A stretch of 64,000 bases of DNA from NCBI GenBank assembly GCA_947306475.1, contig CAMZGS010000002.1, positions 186,001 to 250,000 on the forward strand, in the 5' to 3' direction. Origin of the DNA: an uncultured Comamonas sp. Its GTDB lineage: Bacteria > Pseudomonadota > Gammaproteobacteria > Burkholderiales > Burkholderiaceae_C. The translations under genes and the position numbers were made by a program. Under the pieces are notes generated by a model. The model saw nothing but the letters and a program-made list of their open reading frames with translations. It did no database searches and was not told the origin of the DNA. Positions 51,830 through 61,274 of the stretch are shown here, one piece after another. Positions within the stretch are counted from its first letter, which is position 1. Each line of letters begins with the position of its first letter.

Positions 51830-54800
51830 TTTCCAGCTTACTTTGGCGTCTGGTGGATATTATCAGATCCAGATTTCTTTGGGTCACGATTGGCATCATT
51901 TTATTGTTGTTGCTGATTTGGTTTGCTGGTCCACTTTTTGCCTTTGGTGATATACGTCCATTAGAGTCGCGTGAGTCTAGGTTATGGCTTATCGGTGCTG
52001 TCCTTGGACTATTTTTATTGCGCTGGACAGTTCGCCGTTGGAGAGCCAGCAAAATCAATGAGCGTCTGGCGGATTTGGTGCGGGAGAGCCTGAACAAAAA
52101 GCCAGAGGGGTCCGAGGAGGTAGGCAACGTTGGTGCCTTGGAGGAAAAGTTTGATGCTGCATTGGCAACGTTGCGCAAAGCCCGTTTTGAGAGTGAAAAG
52201 CATTCATTTTGGGAACGCATGGGAGGGCGACGCTATCTGTATGAGTTGCCTTGGTATGTGATCATTGGCTCTCCAGGTGCCGGAAAGACCACGGTCCTGG
52301 CAAATTCTGGACTGTCGTTTCCATTGGCGAAGCAGTTTGGCAATGCTGCCCTACCTGGTGCAGGAGGCACCAGATACTGTGACTGGTGGTTTACGAACGA
52401 GGCGGTTTTCATTGATACGGCGGGTCGTTATACCACGCATGAAAGCGATGAGCAGGTAGATCGTGCGGAATGGCAGGGGTTTCTTGGGCTTTTGAAAAAA
52501 AGTCGGAATCGTCAACCCATCAATGGAGTGTTACTCACTCTCTCCGTGGCCGATCTTTTGCAACAAACGCCGGAGCAGCGCAAGTTTCACGCAGCAGCGA
52601 TAAGAAATCGTCTTGATGAATTGCGTGAGGATCTGGGGGTGCTTTTTCCTGTTTATGTTTTGGTCACAAAATGCGACTTGTTATTGGGTTTTGACGAGTA
52701 TTTTGCAGATCTGGATCGGGCTGGGCGAGAGCAGGTTCATGGATTTACTTTGCCGCTGGATGGGGCGTTGCAGTATCACCCAGATTCGAATCATGTTGTG
52801 CAAGAACTGAAGCTTCTGCAAGCAAGAATTTACGATGGGCTGGTCGATCGGCTGCAGGCAGAGCCGGATTTGGGGTTGCGTAGTCGTATTTATGCGTATC
52901 CACAGGAATTTGGAGTAGTTGCCGGCTTGGTGCAAGAAGCGGTAGCGGCCATCTTTGAAGACTCGCGTTATTCAAGTCCACCATTGCTGCGGGGGGTTTA
53001 CTTTACCAGTGGAACACAGGAAGGTGCACCCTTTGATCGTATTCTCTCGGCAATGCGGGCTGGACTGGAGGCAACTCATAAACCCCGAGTACAACAGGGC
53101 AGTGGCAAAAGCTTTTTTATTCGTGAACTTCTGGCTAAGGTTGTATTTGGTGAAGCATATATTGTCGGTTCTGATGCTAAAGCAGAGCGAAGGGCGAAGT
53201 TGTTGCATATCGGGGGATGTGCCTTAAGTGTGCTCTTGTTGGTGGCAGTCATTTCAGCTGCGATGGTTAGTTATAGAAATAATCAAAAATACATTGTCGA
53301 GGTAGATCACAAAATAGATAAATTTGAAGAAGAGCTGAAAACCTTGCCAGGCGTTGGGGATGGGAATTTTTATGCTCTACTGCCTTTGCTCAATGCGGCC
53401 GAGCAGTTACCGGATAGTGCAAATTTTCCGGCCACATCTCCTTTGCTGCCATGGACATTTGGCCTGTATCAGGGAGATAAGTTGGCGGCTGGTGCCAGGC
53501 CAATTTACGAGAATTTGCTGAAAGAGTATTTTGCGCCAACGTTGAAATTACGTTTGGAACAACTACTCCGGACTGTGGCAGTGGATGATCTGGAGTTTGC
53601 CTTTGAAACTTTGAAGGCATACATCATGATGCACGAGCCAAGACATTTAAGGGAGGAGGACTTTGTTGCCTTTGTTTTAGCTGATTGGGATAAAAATATG
53701 GCTGCAGCAGTGGCACGGGTGGAGCGAGCGGCATTGGAGCGTCATGTGCGAGCATTGATCGCTACTGGGAGTTTTCTGCCTGATGCACAGGCGGACCAGA
53801 CTCTGATAGAGACGACAAGGTCACGACTGTCACAATATCCTGTTTCACAGCGTATATATCGCCGTATGGTACGGATGTTGAATAACAAACAGTTGCCGAA
53901 TTTTTCTGTCGCTGCTGCGGTTGGACCAGATGCGGCACGGATTTTTCGCCGTACCAGTAACCAAGCGCTGACCGATGGCGTGTCGTCGCTTTATACCTTT
54001 CGGGGCTATCACGAATTGTTTGAGCCCGAGGTGGACTCGGCAGTGCGGGGGGCAGGTATGGATGATGCGTGGGTGTTAGGGGTTTCCGAAGGGTCTTTAA
54101 AACAGAGAATGGGGGCGGTTGCCTCAGGTGAGCTTTCCTTGGAAGTTAAACGCCATTACATGCGTGACTATGTCAGGGAATGGGAAAAATTTCTGGATGA
54201 TGTGACTTTGGTGGAACCAGAAAGCCTGAGCGAAGCATCCGAGTTGGCAGGGATGTTATCTGCTCCAGATTCCCCTTTGATGCGTTTTATGAATGGGGTA
54301 GTTCGTGAAACCACGCTGACTGCTAAAAAATCAAGCAATGATGACAGTTCCCTGTTGGCACGGGTTGGGCGCAGCGTCAGGGCCACGGGTGAGGATATTA
54401 CCCGCATTATTGGTCCCAGTTCTTTGCCGGGAGCGCTTTCTCCCATGGATCGTCCTGAACTGATCGTGGATAACCGATTTGAGGCTTTACGCAAGGCGGC
54501 GGGCGGTGCTGGGGAGTCCTCCTCCCTACAGGCATTGACTCAGATATTCGCAGAATTGCACATGTACCTTTCTGGCGCAGAGGCAGCACGTGTGGGTGGT
54601 TATGCACCTCCTGCTGGAAGTAGTGGTACGAATACTTTGCGAGCCCAGGCAGCACGTCTGCCACAGCCTGGTCGCCGATTACTGGAGACGGTGGCAAGCA
54701 GTAGTGAAAAGTTGGTAACGCGGGAAATTCGCCGTTCTAAAGGGCGGGAACTTCAGGGCATGGTGACACGGGCATGTTTGAATTCGATCCAGGGGCGCTA

Positions 54801-55434
54801 TCCATTAGTACGTACCGCTACGCGCGAAGTTGCGTTGGATGATTTCACGAGGATGTTTGGGCCAGGAGGGCGTATGGAAGAGTACTTTCAGCGTGAGTTG
54901 GCAAGTTTTGTGGATGTGTCTAAATCACCATGGCGGCTGCGCGAGGGTGCCCAGGGGGGGCTGGGGAGTGCGACGGCTGTTGCAGCCTTTGAAAAAGCAC
55001 ATGTTATCAAGGATGTTTTTTTCCGGGCAGGGACAGGCACTCCAAAAATAACTATAGCCATAAAACCTGTATTGATGGATACAACGATTACGACACTCAC
55101 ATTGGATGTAGATGGGCAGATCGTTCGTTATCAGCATGGACCACAGGTGTCGTATACGGTCAGTTGGCCGGGTACACGCGGAAGCAACCAGGTGCGATTG
55201 TCTTTAGAGCCACCATTACCTGAGGGGCGTTCTGGTTTGGTATTGGAAGGTCCGTGGGCTTTGCATCGTCTTTTTGACAAGGCAAATATCCGGTCTGGTG
55301 GCAGTCCTGAGCGATTTACAGCGGATATTGAAGTGGGGGGGCGTAATGTGCGCTTTGAGGTGATAGCTGCGAGCGTAAAGAACCCTTTTCGACTCCAAGA
55401 GTTAACTGGATTTTCCTGTCCTGATGGGCTGTAA
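51826..55434 (+). CDS. tssM: TssM (IcmF) T6SS inner-membrane protein
   Basis: 1202 residues, normal for TssM. Two N-terminal membrane helices (about 17-38 and 48-65) precede a cytoplasmic NTPase-like domain with a complete Walker A GSPGAGKTT (about 146-154), and GAGGTRYCDWWFTNEAVFIDTAGRY as a switch region. A third helix lies near 465-484; the rest is periplasmic and binds TssJ. Coupled to tssL by ATGA overlap. Confidence 0.95.
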   Translation: MISSLLWRLVDIIRSRFLWVTIGIILLLLLIWFAGPLFAFGDIRPLESRESRLWLIGAVLGLFLLRWTVRRWRASKINERLADLVRESLNKKPEGSEEVGNVGALEEKFDAALATLRKARFESEKHSFWERMGGRRYLYELPWYVIIGSPGAGKTTVLANSGLSFPLAKQFGNAALPGAGGTRYCDWWFTNEAVFIDTAGRYTTHESDEQVDRAEWQGFLGLLKKSRNRQPINGVLLTLSVADLLQQTPEQRKFHAAAIRNRLDELREDLGVLFPVYVLVTKCDLLLGFDEYFADLDRAGREQVHGFTLPLDGALQYHPDSNHVVQELKLLQARIYDGLVDRLQAEPDLGLRSRIYAYPQEFGVVAGLVQEAVAAIFEDSRYSSPPLLRGVYFTSGTQEGAPFDRILSAMRAGLEATHKPRVQQGSGKSFFIRELLAKVVFGEAYIVGSDAKAERRAKLLHIGGCALSVLLLVAVISAAMVSYRNNQKYIVEVDHKIDKFEEELKTLPGVGDGNFYALLPLLNAAEQLPDSANFPATSPLLPWTFGLYQGDKLAAGARPIYENLLKEYFAPTLKLRLEQLLRTVAVDDLEFAFETLKAYIMMHEPRHLREEDFVAFVLADWDKNMAAAVARVERAALERHVRALIATGSFLPDAQADQTLIETTRSRLSQYPVSQRIYRRMVRMLNNKQLPNFSVAAAVGPDAARIFRRTSNQALTDGVSSLYTFRGYHELFEPEVDSAVRGAGMDDAWVLGVSEGSLKQRMGAVASGELSLEVKRHYMRDYVREWEKFLDDVTLVEPESLSEASELAGMLSAPDSPLMRFMNGVVRETTLTAKKSSNDDSSLLARVGRSVRATGEDITRIIGPSSLPGALSPMDRPELIVDNRFEALRKAAGGAGESSSLQALTQIFAELHMYLSGAEAARVGGYAPPAGSSGTNTLRAQAARLPQPGRRLLETVASSSEKLVTREIRRSKGRELQGMVTRACLNSIQGRYPLVRTATREVALDDFTRMFGPGGRMEEYFQRELASFVDVSKSPWRLREGAQGGLGSATAVAAFEKAHVIKDVFFRAGTGTPKITIAIKPVLMDTTITTLTLDVDGQIVRYQHGPQVSYTVSWPGTRGSNQVRLSLEPPLPEGRSGLVLEGPWALHRLFDKANIRSGGSPERFTADIEVGGRNVRFEVIAASVKNPFRLQELTGFSCPDGL

Positions 55435-55467
55435 ATCTGAATATTTCATATTTAAGGAAATTCACAG

Positions 55468-57345
55468 ATGATGGACCGCCAGTTTTTGGACTATTACAAC
55501 AGGGAACTGGCCTATCTGCATGAGCTGGGGGGGGAGTTTGCGCAGGCCTTTCCTAAGGTGGCAGGCCACCTTGGTATGCATGGAGAGAATGTTTCGGACC
55601 CGTATGTGGAGCGTTTGCTGGAAGGGTTTGCGTTTCTGGCTGCACGTATCCACCGCAAGATGGATGCCGAGTTCCCAAGATTTTCTCAGCGCTTGCTGGA
55701 GGTGATTTATCCGCAATACTTGGCTCCCACGCCTTCCATGGCCATTGTGCAGGTTCCACTTGAGGCTAATGCAGGGGGGGGGGATGCGTCGAGTGCATTC
55801 CTGCCACGTGGTAGTGCGCTGAGTAGTGGTGATATTCCAGGGGTAAAGACCCGCTGTCGTTTTGTTACGGCTCATGATCTGGAAGTCTGGCCCATAGATA
55901 TAGTTGAAGCATGGGCCAGCCCGCTGGGGGGGGGAATACAGTTGGGGGATCGCAGGCTGCCCAAGGAGCCTAAAGGAGAGATTCGTCTGCGCTTGAAGTC
56001 CAGGTGTGGGGCAATCGCTTCTCCCAAAAAGTCACCCAAGTATCTGATGTTTTACCTCGATGGTAGTGAAACGCTGGCGACCAGAATTCACGAAGCGCTG
56101 ATTGGGCATGTGGTAGGTGTGCTCGTCAGTCGTCCTGGCTCTCAGGAGCAGAGCAGTGTTTTGCCTGCCAGTGCCGTTCAGCCTGAAGGATTTAGAGCAG
56201 ATCAGGCACTTTTGCCAACTGATGCACGAGTATTCCAAGGCTATCGACTCTTGCATGAATATTTTTCTTTTCCACAGCGCTTCTTATTTTTTTCGATCAA
56301 TGGTTTGGAGCAGCCATTAAAAAAACTGAATTCTGAAATATTTGATTTGACGGTCTTGCTGGACTATGAGCCAAGTGGGCTGGCGGGAGTTGTGGATAGC
56401 AGTAGCTTTGCACTCAATTGTGTCCCGGTAATCAACCTGTTCCATCGCCAGGGTAATCGCCTATTGATTGAGCGAGATGAGGTGGAACATCACGTAGTTG
56501 CAGATAGAACACGACCGTTGGATTATGAGGTATATCGAGTGGATATGGTAGATGGCTATGACCATGGCAATCAACCTGTAACAAGATTCTCACCGTTTTA
56601 TAGACATGTGGGAACGGCTACCAACTTGAATCAGGCGTATTTCACAACGCGACGTGAGCCGCGGAGACTTTCTGACTCGGCAGTGCGTAATGGTGGGCGA
56701 TCAAGTTATATTGGATCTGAGGTGTTTATTTCTTTGGTTGATCCTCAGGAAGCTCCTTGGCCGGAGCGTATTGCGCAGTTGTCGGTGGAGATGCTGCTTA
56801 CCAATCGGGATTTGCCATTGTTGATGCCCGTATCTTCGAAGCAGGATTTATTGATTGAAACCGATCAAGCGGTGAAGTGGGCACGTATTGTCAGTGGGCC
56901 TTCAAGGCCTCGCCTTTCTTTGGCTGATGGGGAAATGACTTGGCGCTTGATCAGTCATCTCTCACTGAACTATCTGGCCTTGCGTGATCAGGACCCCCAA
57001 AGTGGTGCTGTGTTGCTGCGTGAATTGCTGGGGCTGTATGCATCTTTGGCAGACCCTCTGATTGCCAAGCATGCTGAGGCGATCGTATCGGTGGCAAGTG
57101 TCCCTTTGACCCGCAGGCTACCGGTCAGCGGACCATTGGTCTTTGGCAGAGGGATTGGCATTGATGTCAGCGTGGATGAACTGCATTTTGCGGGAGCGAG
57201 TCCTTATTTGTTCGGTTGTGTGCTGGAGCAGTTTCTGGCAAGGCATGTCTCGATGAATTCGTTTACTCAGTTTTCTCTACTGAGTTCTTCACGCGGACAC
57301 TTGGCGAGCTGGCCACCTCGATGGGGGGGGCGTCCGGATGCATGA
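55468..57345 (+). CDS. tssF: TssF (VasA/ImpG) T6SS baseplate protein
   Basis: 625 residues. N-terminal RQFLDYYNRELAYLHELGGEFAQ and FPKVAGHLG, then FPRFSQRLLEVIYPQYLAPTPSM are diagnostic; later FRSF-like residues appear as YRLLHEYFSFPQRFLFF. TssF and TssG form the wedge around the spike. The gene ends 8 bp inside tssG. Confidence 0.96.
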   Translation: MMDRQFLDYYNRELAYLHELGGEFAQAFPKVAGHLGMHGENVSDPYVERLLEGFAFLAARIHRKMDAEFPRFSQRLLEVIYPQYLAPTPSMAIVQVPLEANAGGGDASSAFLPRGSALSSGDIPGVKTRCRFVTAHDLEVWPIDIVEAWASPLGGGIQLGDRRLPKEPKGEIRLRLKSRCGAIASPKKSPKYLMFYLDGSETLATRIHEALIGHVVGVLVSRPGSQEQSSVLPASAVQPEGFRADQALLPTDARVFQGYRLLHEYFSFPQRFLFFSINGLEQPLKKLNSEIFDLTVLLDYEPSGLAGVVDSSSFALNCVPVINLFHRQGNRLLIERDEVEHHVVADRTRPLDYEVYRVDMVDGYDHGNQPVTRFSPFYRHVGTATNLNQAYFTTRREPRRLSDSAVRNGGRSSYIGSEVFISLVDPQEAPWPERIAQLSVEMLLTNRDLPLLMPVSSKQDLLIETDQAVKWARIVSGPSRPRLSLADGEMTWRLISHLSLNYLALRDQDPQSGAVLLRELLGLYASLADPLIAKHAEAIVSVASVPLTRRLPVSGPLVFGRGIGIDVSVDELHFAGASPYLFGCVLEQFLARHVSMNSFTQFSLLSSSRGHLASWPPRWGGRPDA

Positions 57346-58381
57346 AAGTCAAAAGACTCTTGTTACGCAGCAGCAGGTGCGTGTTTCATGTGCTGAGGAA
57401 TTGTTGCATAAACCTTGGAAATTTGACTGGTTCCAGGTAATGCGGCGTTTGGAGGCACAAAACAAGGAATTTCCTCGCCTGGGCATGGCTTTACACCCAG
57501 AGCAGGAGCCTGTCCGAGTTGGACAAAAACCTGCATTGACATTTGCTTCAGCAGTACTTACCAATACCAGGATCAATGAAAAGGGGAAACTTCGTATTGA
57601 GCAGGCTGGTTTTGGTCTTTTTGGTCCTAACGGTCCTTTGCCGTTACATATAACTGAGTATGTGCGGGAGCGTATCGCCTACGATGACGATATGGCTTTG
57701 GGGGAGTTCTCAAATATTTTTCACCACAGATTTGGTTTGATTTTCTATCGCGTTTGGGCGAATGCACAGCCTGCAAATAGCCTCGATCGACCGGATGAAG
57801 ATAGATTTGCTGAATACGTTGGGGCCATTATTGGGTATCTGGGAAAATATTTTTATTCACAAGATGCCGTTCAGGATCATGCGAAGCGCTATTTTTCTGG
57901 CCACTTGGTACGACAGACTAGAAATCCAGAAGGTATCCGCTCCATATTGCAAGAGTGTTTTGCATGTGACATCCGGGTGGAGGAATGGGTACCACAATGG
58001 CTCAAGTTGGAAGAGGGGGAGCGGACTCGATTAGGAAGACTGGCTACTGCAGAAAAACTCGGGGAGGGTGCGGTTTGTGGAACAGCGGTGCTCGATAGGC
58101 AGTATCGCTTTCGCTTGCATGCGGGCCCACTGAATTTGCATCAATACATTCAACTGCTTCCGGGTACGCATGCTAACCGCAGACTACGCGATTGGGTGCG
58201 TAATTATGTGGGGTATGAATTTCAATGGGATTTATGTTTGATTCTCAAACATGCTGACGTTCCTGAGTTGAATTTGGGATCTACTGTGCAGCTTGGGTGG
58301 ACAACTTGGCTGGGTGCTGGAGCGGAAAAGAAGGATCGTGATGATTTGATTCTGGATTTGGAGAAAATGGCATCCGTATAA
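57338..58381 (+). CDS. tssG: TssG (VasB/ImpH) T6SS baseplate protein
   Basis: 347 residues. Typical blocks: KPWKFDWFQVMRRLE, RVGQKPALTFASAVLTN (the PSL-like N-region), FGLFGPNGPLPLHITEYVRER and FHHRFGLIFYRVW with the C-terminal RLRDWVRNYVGYEFQWDL. Starts 8 bp before the tssF stop, so translation is coupled. Confidence 0.96.
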   Translation: MHESQKTLVTQQQVRVSCAEELLHKPWKFDWFQVMRRLEAQNKEFPRLGMALHPEQEPVRVGQKPALTFASAVLTNTRINEKGKLRIEQAGFGLFGPNGPLPLHITEYVRERIAYDDDMALGEFSNIFHHRFGLIFYRVWANAQPANSLDRPDEDRFAEYVGAIIGYLGKYFYSQDAVQDHAKRYFSGHLVRQTRNPEGIRSILQECFACDIRVEEWVPQWLKLEEGERTRLGRLATAEKLGEGAVCGTAVLDRQYRFRLHAGPLNLHQYIQLLPGTHANRRLRDWVRNYVGYEFQWDLCLILKHADVPELNLGSTVQLGWTTWLGAGAEKKDRDDLILDLEKMASV

Positions 58382-58478
58382 CATGGTGGTGCATTGTACC
58401 CTGAATGAGGGTTGGATCGATAGCCTTTGAATTTTTCCTTTACAGGGATGAGTTCATTGTTTTATGAGATGAGGATTT

Positions 58479-61250
58479 ATGGCAAAGATATGTCGCGTGT
58501 CGCTGTTTGGTAAGATGAACTCGATTTTGTATAAGGCTATTGAGTCTGCAACGGTTTTCGCGAAGATGAGAGGTAACCCCGTTGTAGAACTCAGCCACTG
58601 GTTCTACCAGATTCTGATGTTGGATGACAGCGATTTGCACCGTATTTGTCGCCATTATGGAGTTGATGGAGGGCGGTTTGCGAACGATATTCTGCAGGTA
58701 CTGGAGAGATTGCCCACAGGAGCCCTGACTATCGAGGACCTCTCCAGAGATATTGATCTGCTGGCGGAGCGTGCCTGGATTGAGGCGTCTTTGGCGCATG
58801 ACCAGTCGCTCATTCGTAGTGCTCATCTGGTACTGGCCTTGCTGACCCATGCACAGTTGCGGGAAGCAGCGTTGCGTTTTTCTGGGCAGTGGAGCGCCAT
58901 TCATGTTGATGACTTGCGAGCCAACCTGATGAGTATCACGGCTCAGAGTCCGGAGGATGCTTTGCAGGCCTCTGTGCCTGGAGGTGTGACTCCGGGTGAA
59001 GCGTCGGGGGCATTGGCACCCGCTGCCTTGGGCAAAAAGGATGCGCTGAACAAATATACGCAGGACCTGACCGAGCGTGCACGCAATGGCGAGTTGGATG
59101 CCGTAACGGGAAGGGACGCTGAAATTCGTCAGATCATCGACATTCTGATGCGGCGCAGGCAGAACAATCCCATCCTCACAGGGGAAGCTGGGGTGGGTAA
59201 GACGGCTGTTGTGGAGGGTTTTGCTCTGCGCATCGCCAAAGGGGATGTACCGCCAGCTTTGCAGGGGGTGCAGGTGCGTGTGCTGGATGTTGGTCTGTTG
59301 CAGGCTGGAGCCAGCATGAAGGGTGAGTTTGAGCAGCGCTTGCGACAGCTGATTGAGGAGGTGCAGCATTCTGAGCAGCCCATCATTTTGTTTATTGATG
59401 AGGTGCATACGCTGGTTGGTGCAGGGAGCGCGGCAGGAACTGGCGATGCTGCCAACCTGCTCAAACCCATGCTGGCACGTGGCAGCCTGCGCACCATTGG
59501 TGCTACCACTTGGGCCGAGTACAAGAAGTACATCGAGAAGGATCCCGCGCTGACGCGCAGGTTTCAAGTGGTTCAGGTGGATGAACCCGATGAGGCAAGG
59601 GCAGTGGCCATGCTGAGAGGGATTGTCCAGGCGTTGCAAAGCCACCATGGCGTGCGTGTGCTCGATAGTGCATTGCAGGCCGCCGTCTCGCTTTCGCATC
59701 GTTACATACCAGCTCGACAGTTGCCCGACAAGGCCGTGGCATTGCTGGACACTGCTGCGGCGCGCGTGGCCGTCAGCCAGCATGCGACACCGGCACAGTT
59801 GGAGGACTGTCAGCGCAGGATGGCGATCCTGACCAAGGAGCTGAGCATGCTTCGGCGAGAGCAGGCCGAGGGGTTTGGCGATGGGGAAAGGATTGCCCGG
59901 CTTGAGGAGCATTTGCAGGAGGCCAGAGAGCAGGAGCAGATGCTCATCCAGCGCTGGACGCAGGAGAAAAGCCTGATTGAGGAGATCGTTGCCTTGCGTG
60001 AAAAGCTGGGGATGGGACAGGACGCCGCTGCGTTTGAGCAGGGAGCGCTCGCTGGAACAGAGTCCCTGCAAGGCAGTGTGGAGGTGTCGGTCGATTCGCC
60101 AGCTGTGTTGCTGGAGCAAATCAGGGCGCTGGAAGCACGTTTGCAGAGCGTGCGGGGCGAGGAGTCGCTGGTTTTCGCTGCGGTGGATGAGCAGGTGGTG
60201 GCTGCTGTTGTTGCTGACTGGACGGGCATCCCCGTCGGGCGCATGCTGCGCAATGAAGCTCAGGCGGTATTGGACCTAGCCGACCACCTGGAGCGCAGGG
60301 TGCTCGGGCAGCGTCATGGGCTGGAGGTCATTGCGCGCCGGGTACAAACAGCGCGCGCCGGCTTGGACAATCCCGGCAAGCCCATCGGGGTTTTCATGCT
60401 GTGCGGCCCCTCGGGAGTGGGCAAGACAGAAACAGCATTGGCGTTGGCAGAGTTCTTGTACGGTGGGGAGCAAAACCTGATCACCATCAACATGAGTGAG
60501 TTTCAGGAAGCGCACACCGTCTCCACCCTCAAAGGAGCGCCGCCGGGTTATGTTGGCTATGGCGAAGGCGGTGTATTGACGGAGGCAGTTCGTCGCCGCC
60601 CTTATAGCGTTGTATTGCTTGATGAAGTGGAAAAGGCGCACCCGGATGTCCACGAAATCTTTTTCCAGGTGTTTGACAAGGGGCGCATGGAGGATGGTGA
60701 AGGTCGTGAAATCGACTTTCGCAATACAGTCATCATCCTTACATCCAATGTTGGTACGGATATTGTCATTTCGCTGTGCAGTGACGCTGAATTGGTGCCA
60801 GCTCCCGATGTGATTGAGAAGGCACTGCGCAAACCCTTGCTGGAAGTATTTCCGCCAGCACTGTTGGGGCGTTTGATCACTGTGCCTTATCTGCCTTTGA
60901 GTGCAGAAACATTGATGGGTATCGTGCGCTTGCAATTCGCTCGTATTCAGCAGCGCGTTGCCGATGCACATGCAGCAGAATTCTTGTACGACGAGGCCGC
61001 TATTCAGGAAGTAATAAGTCGTTGCAATGTAGTCGATGCTGGCGGGCGCATGATTGATGCCATTCTGACGAATACGGTACTGCCGGAGATCAGCCGTAAG
61101 TATCTCGAAGGTGTAATGCAGGGGCTGGTGCTGAAACGGGTCAGCCTATCGGCAAGTCAAGGTGAGTTTTTGTATGACTTTGACATGAGACAGGCTGAAG
61201 AGCTTGCTGTTGTCAATGTGGCATGTGAGGCTGCAGTTTACCTGCACTGA
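58479..61250 (+). CDS. tssH: ClpV (TssH) AAA+ ATPase for sheath recycling
   Basis: 923 residues. N-terminal ClpN-like repeat domain (about 10-150), then AAA1 with Walker A GEAGVGKTA (about 235-243) and LFIDEVHTLVGAG, a long middle helical domain (about 395-545), and AAA2 with GPSGVGKTE (about 643-651) and VVLLDEVEKAHPDVH. Unfolds contracted TssB/TssC sheath. The middle domain and N-domain place it in ClpV rather than ClpB. Follows tssG by 97 bp. Confidence 0.95.
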   Translation: MAKICRVSLFGKMNSILYKAIESATVFAKMRGNPVVELSHWFYQILMLDDSDLHRICRHYGVDGGRFANDILQVLERLPTGALTIEDLSRDIDLLAERAWIEASLAHDQSLIRSAHLVLALLTHAQLREAALRFSGQWSAIHVDDLRANLMSITAQSPEDALQASVPGGVTPGEASGALAPAALGKKDALNKYTQDLTERARNGELDAVTGRDAEIRQIIDILMRRRQNNPILTGEAGVGKTAVVEGFALRIAKGDVPPALQGVQVRVLDVGLLQAGASMKGEFEQRLRQLIEEVQHSEQPIILFIDEVHTLVGAGSAAGTGDAANLLKPMLARGSLRTIGATTWAEYKKYIEKDPALTRRFQVVQVDEPDEARAVAMLRGIVQALQSHHGVRVLDSALQAAVSLSHRYIPARQLPDKAVALLDTAAARVAVSQHATPAQLEDCQRRMAILTKELSMLRREQAEGFGDGERIARLEEHLQEAREQEQMLIQRWTQEKSLIEEIVALREKLGMGQDAAAFEQGALAGTESLQGSVEVSVDSPAVLLEQIRALEARLQSVRGEESLVFAAVDEQVVAAVVADWTGIPVGRMLRNEAQAVLDLADHLERRVLGQRHGLEVIARRVQTARAGLDNPGKPIGVFMLCGPSGVGKTETALALAEFLYGGEQNLITINMSEFQEAHTVSTLKGAPPGYVGYGEGGVLTEAVRRRPYSVVLLDEVEKAHPDVHEIFFQVFDKGRMEDGEGREIDFRNTVIILTSNVGTDIVISLCSDAELVPAPDVIEKALRKPLLEVFPPALLGRLITVPYLPLSAETLMGIVRLQFARIQQRVADAHAAEFLYDEAAIQEVISRCNVVDAGGRMIDAILTNTVLPEISRKYLEGVMQGLVLKRVSLSASQGEFLYDFDMRQAEELAVVNVACEAAVYLH

Positions 61251-61274
61251 GTATTTTTGAACTCAGGAGTAGAT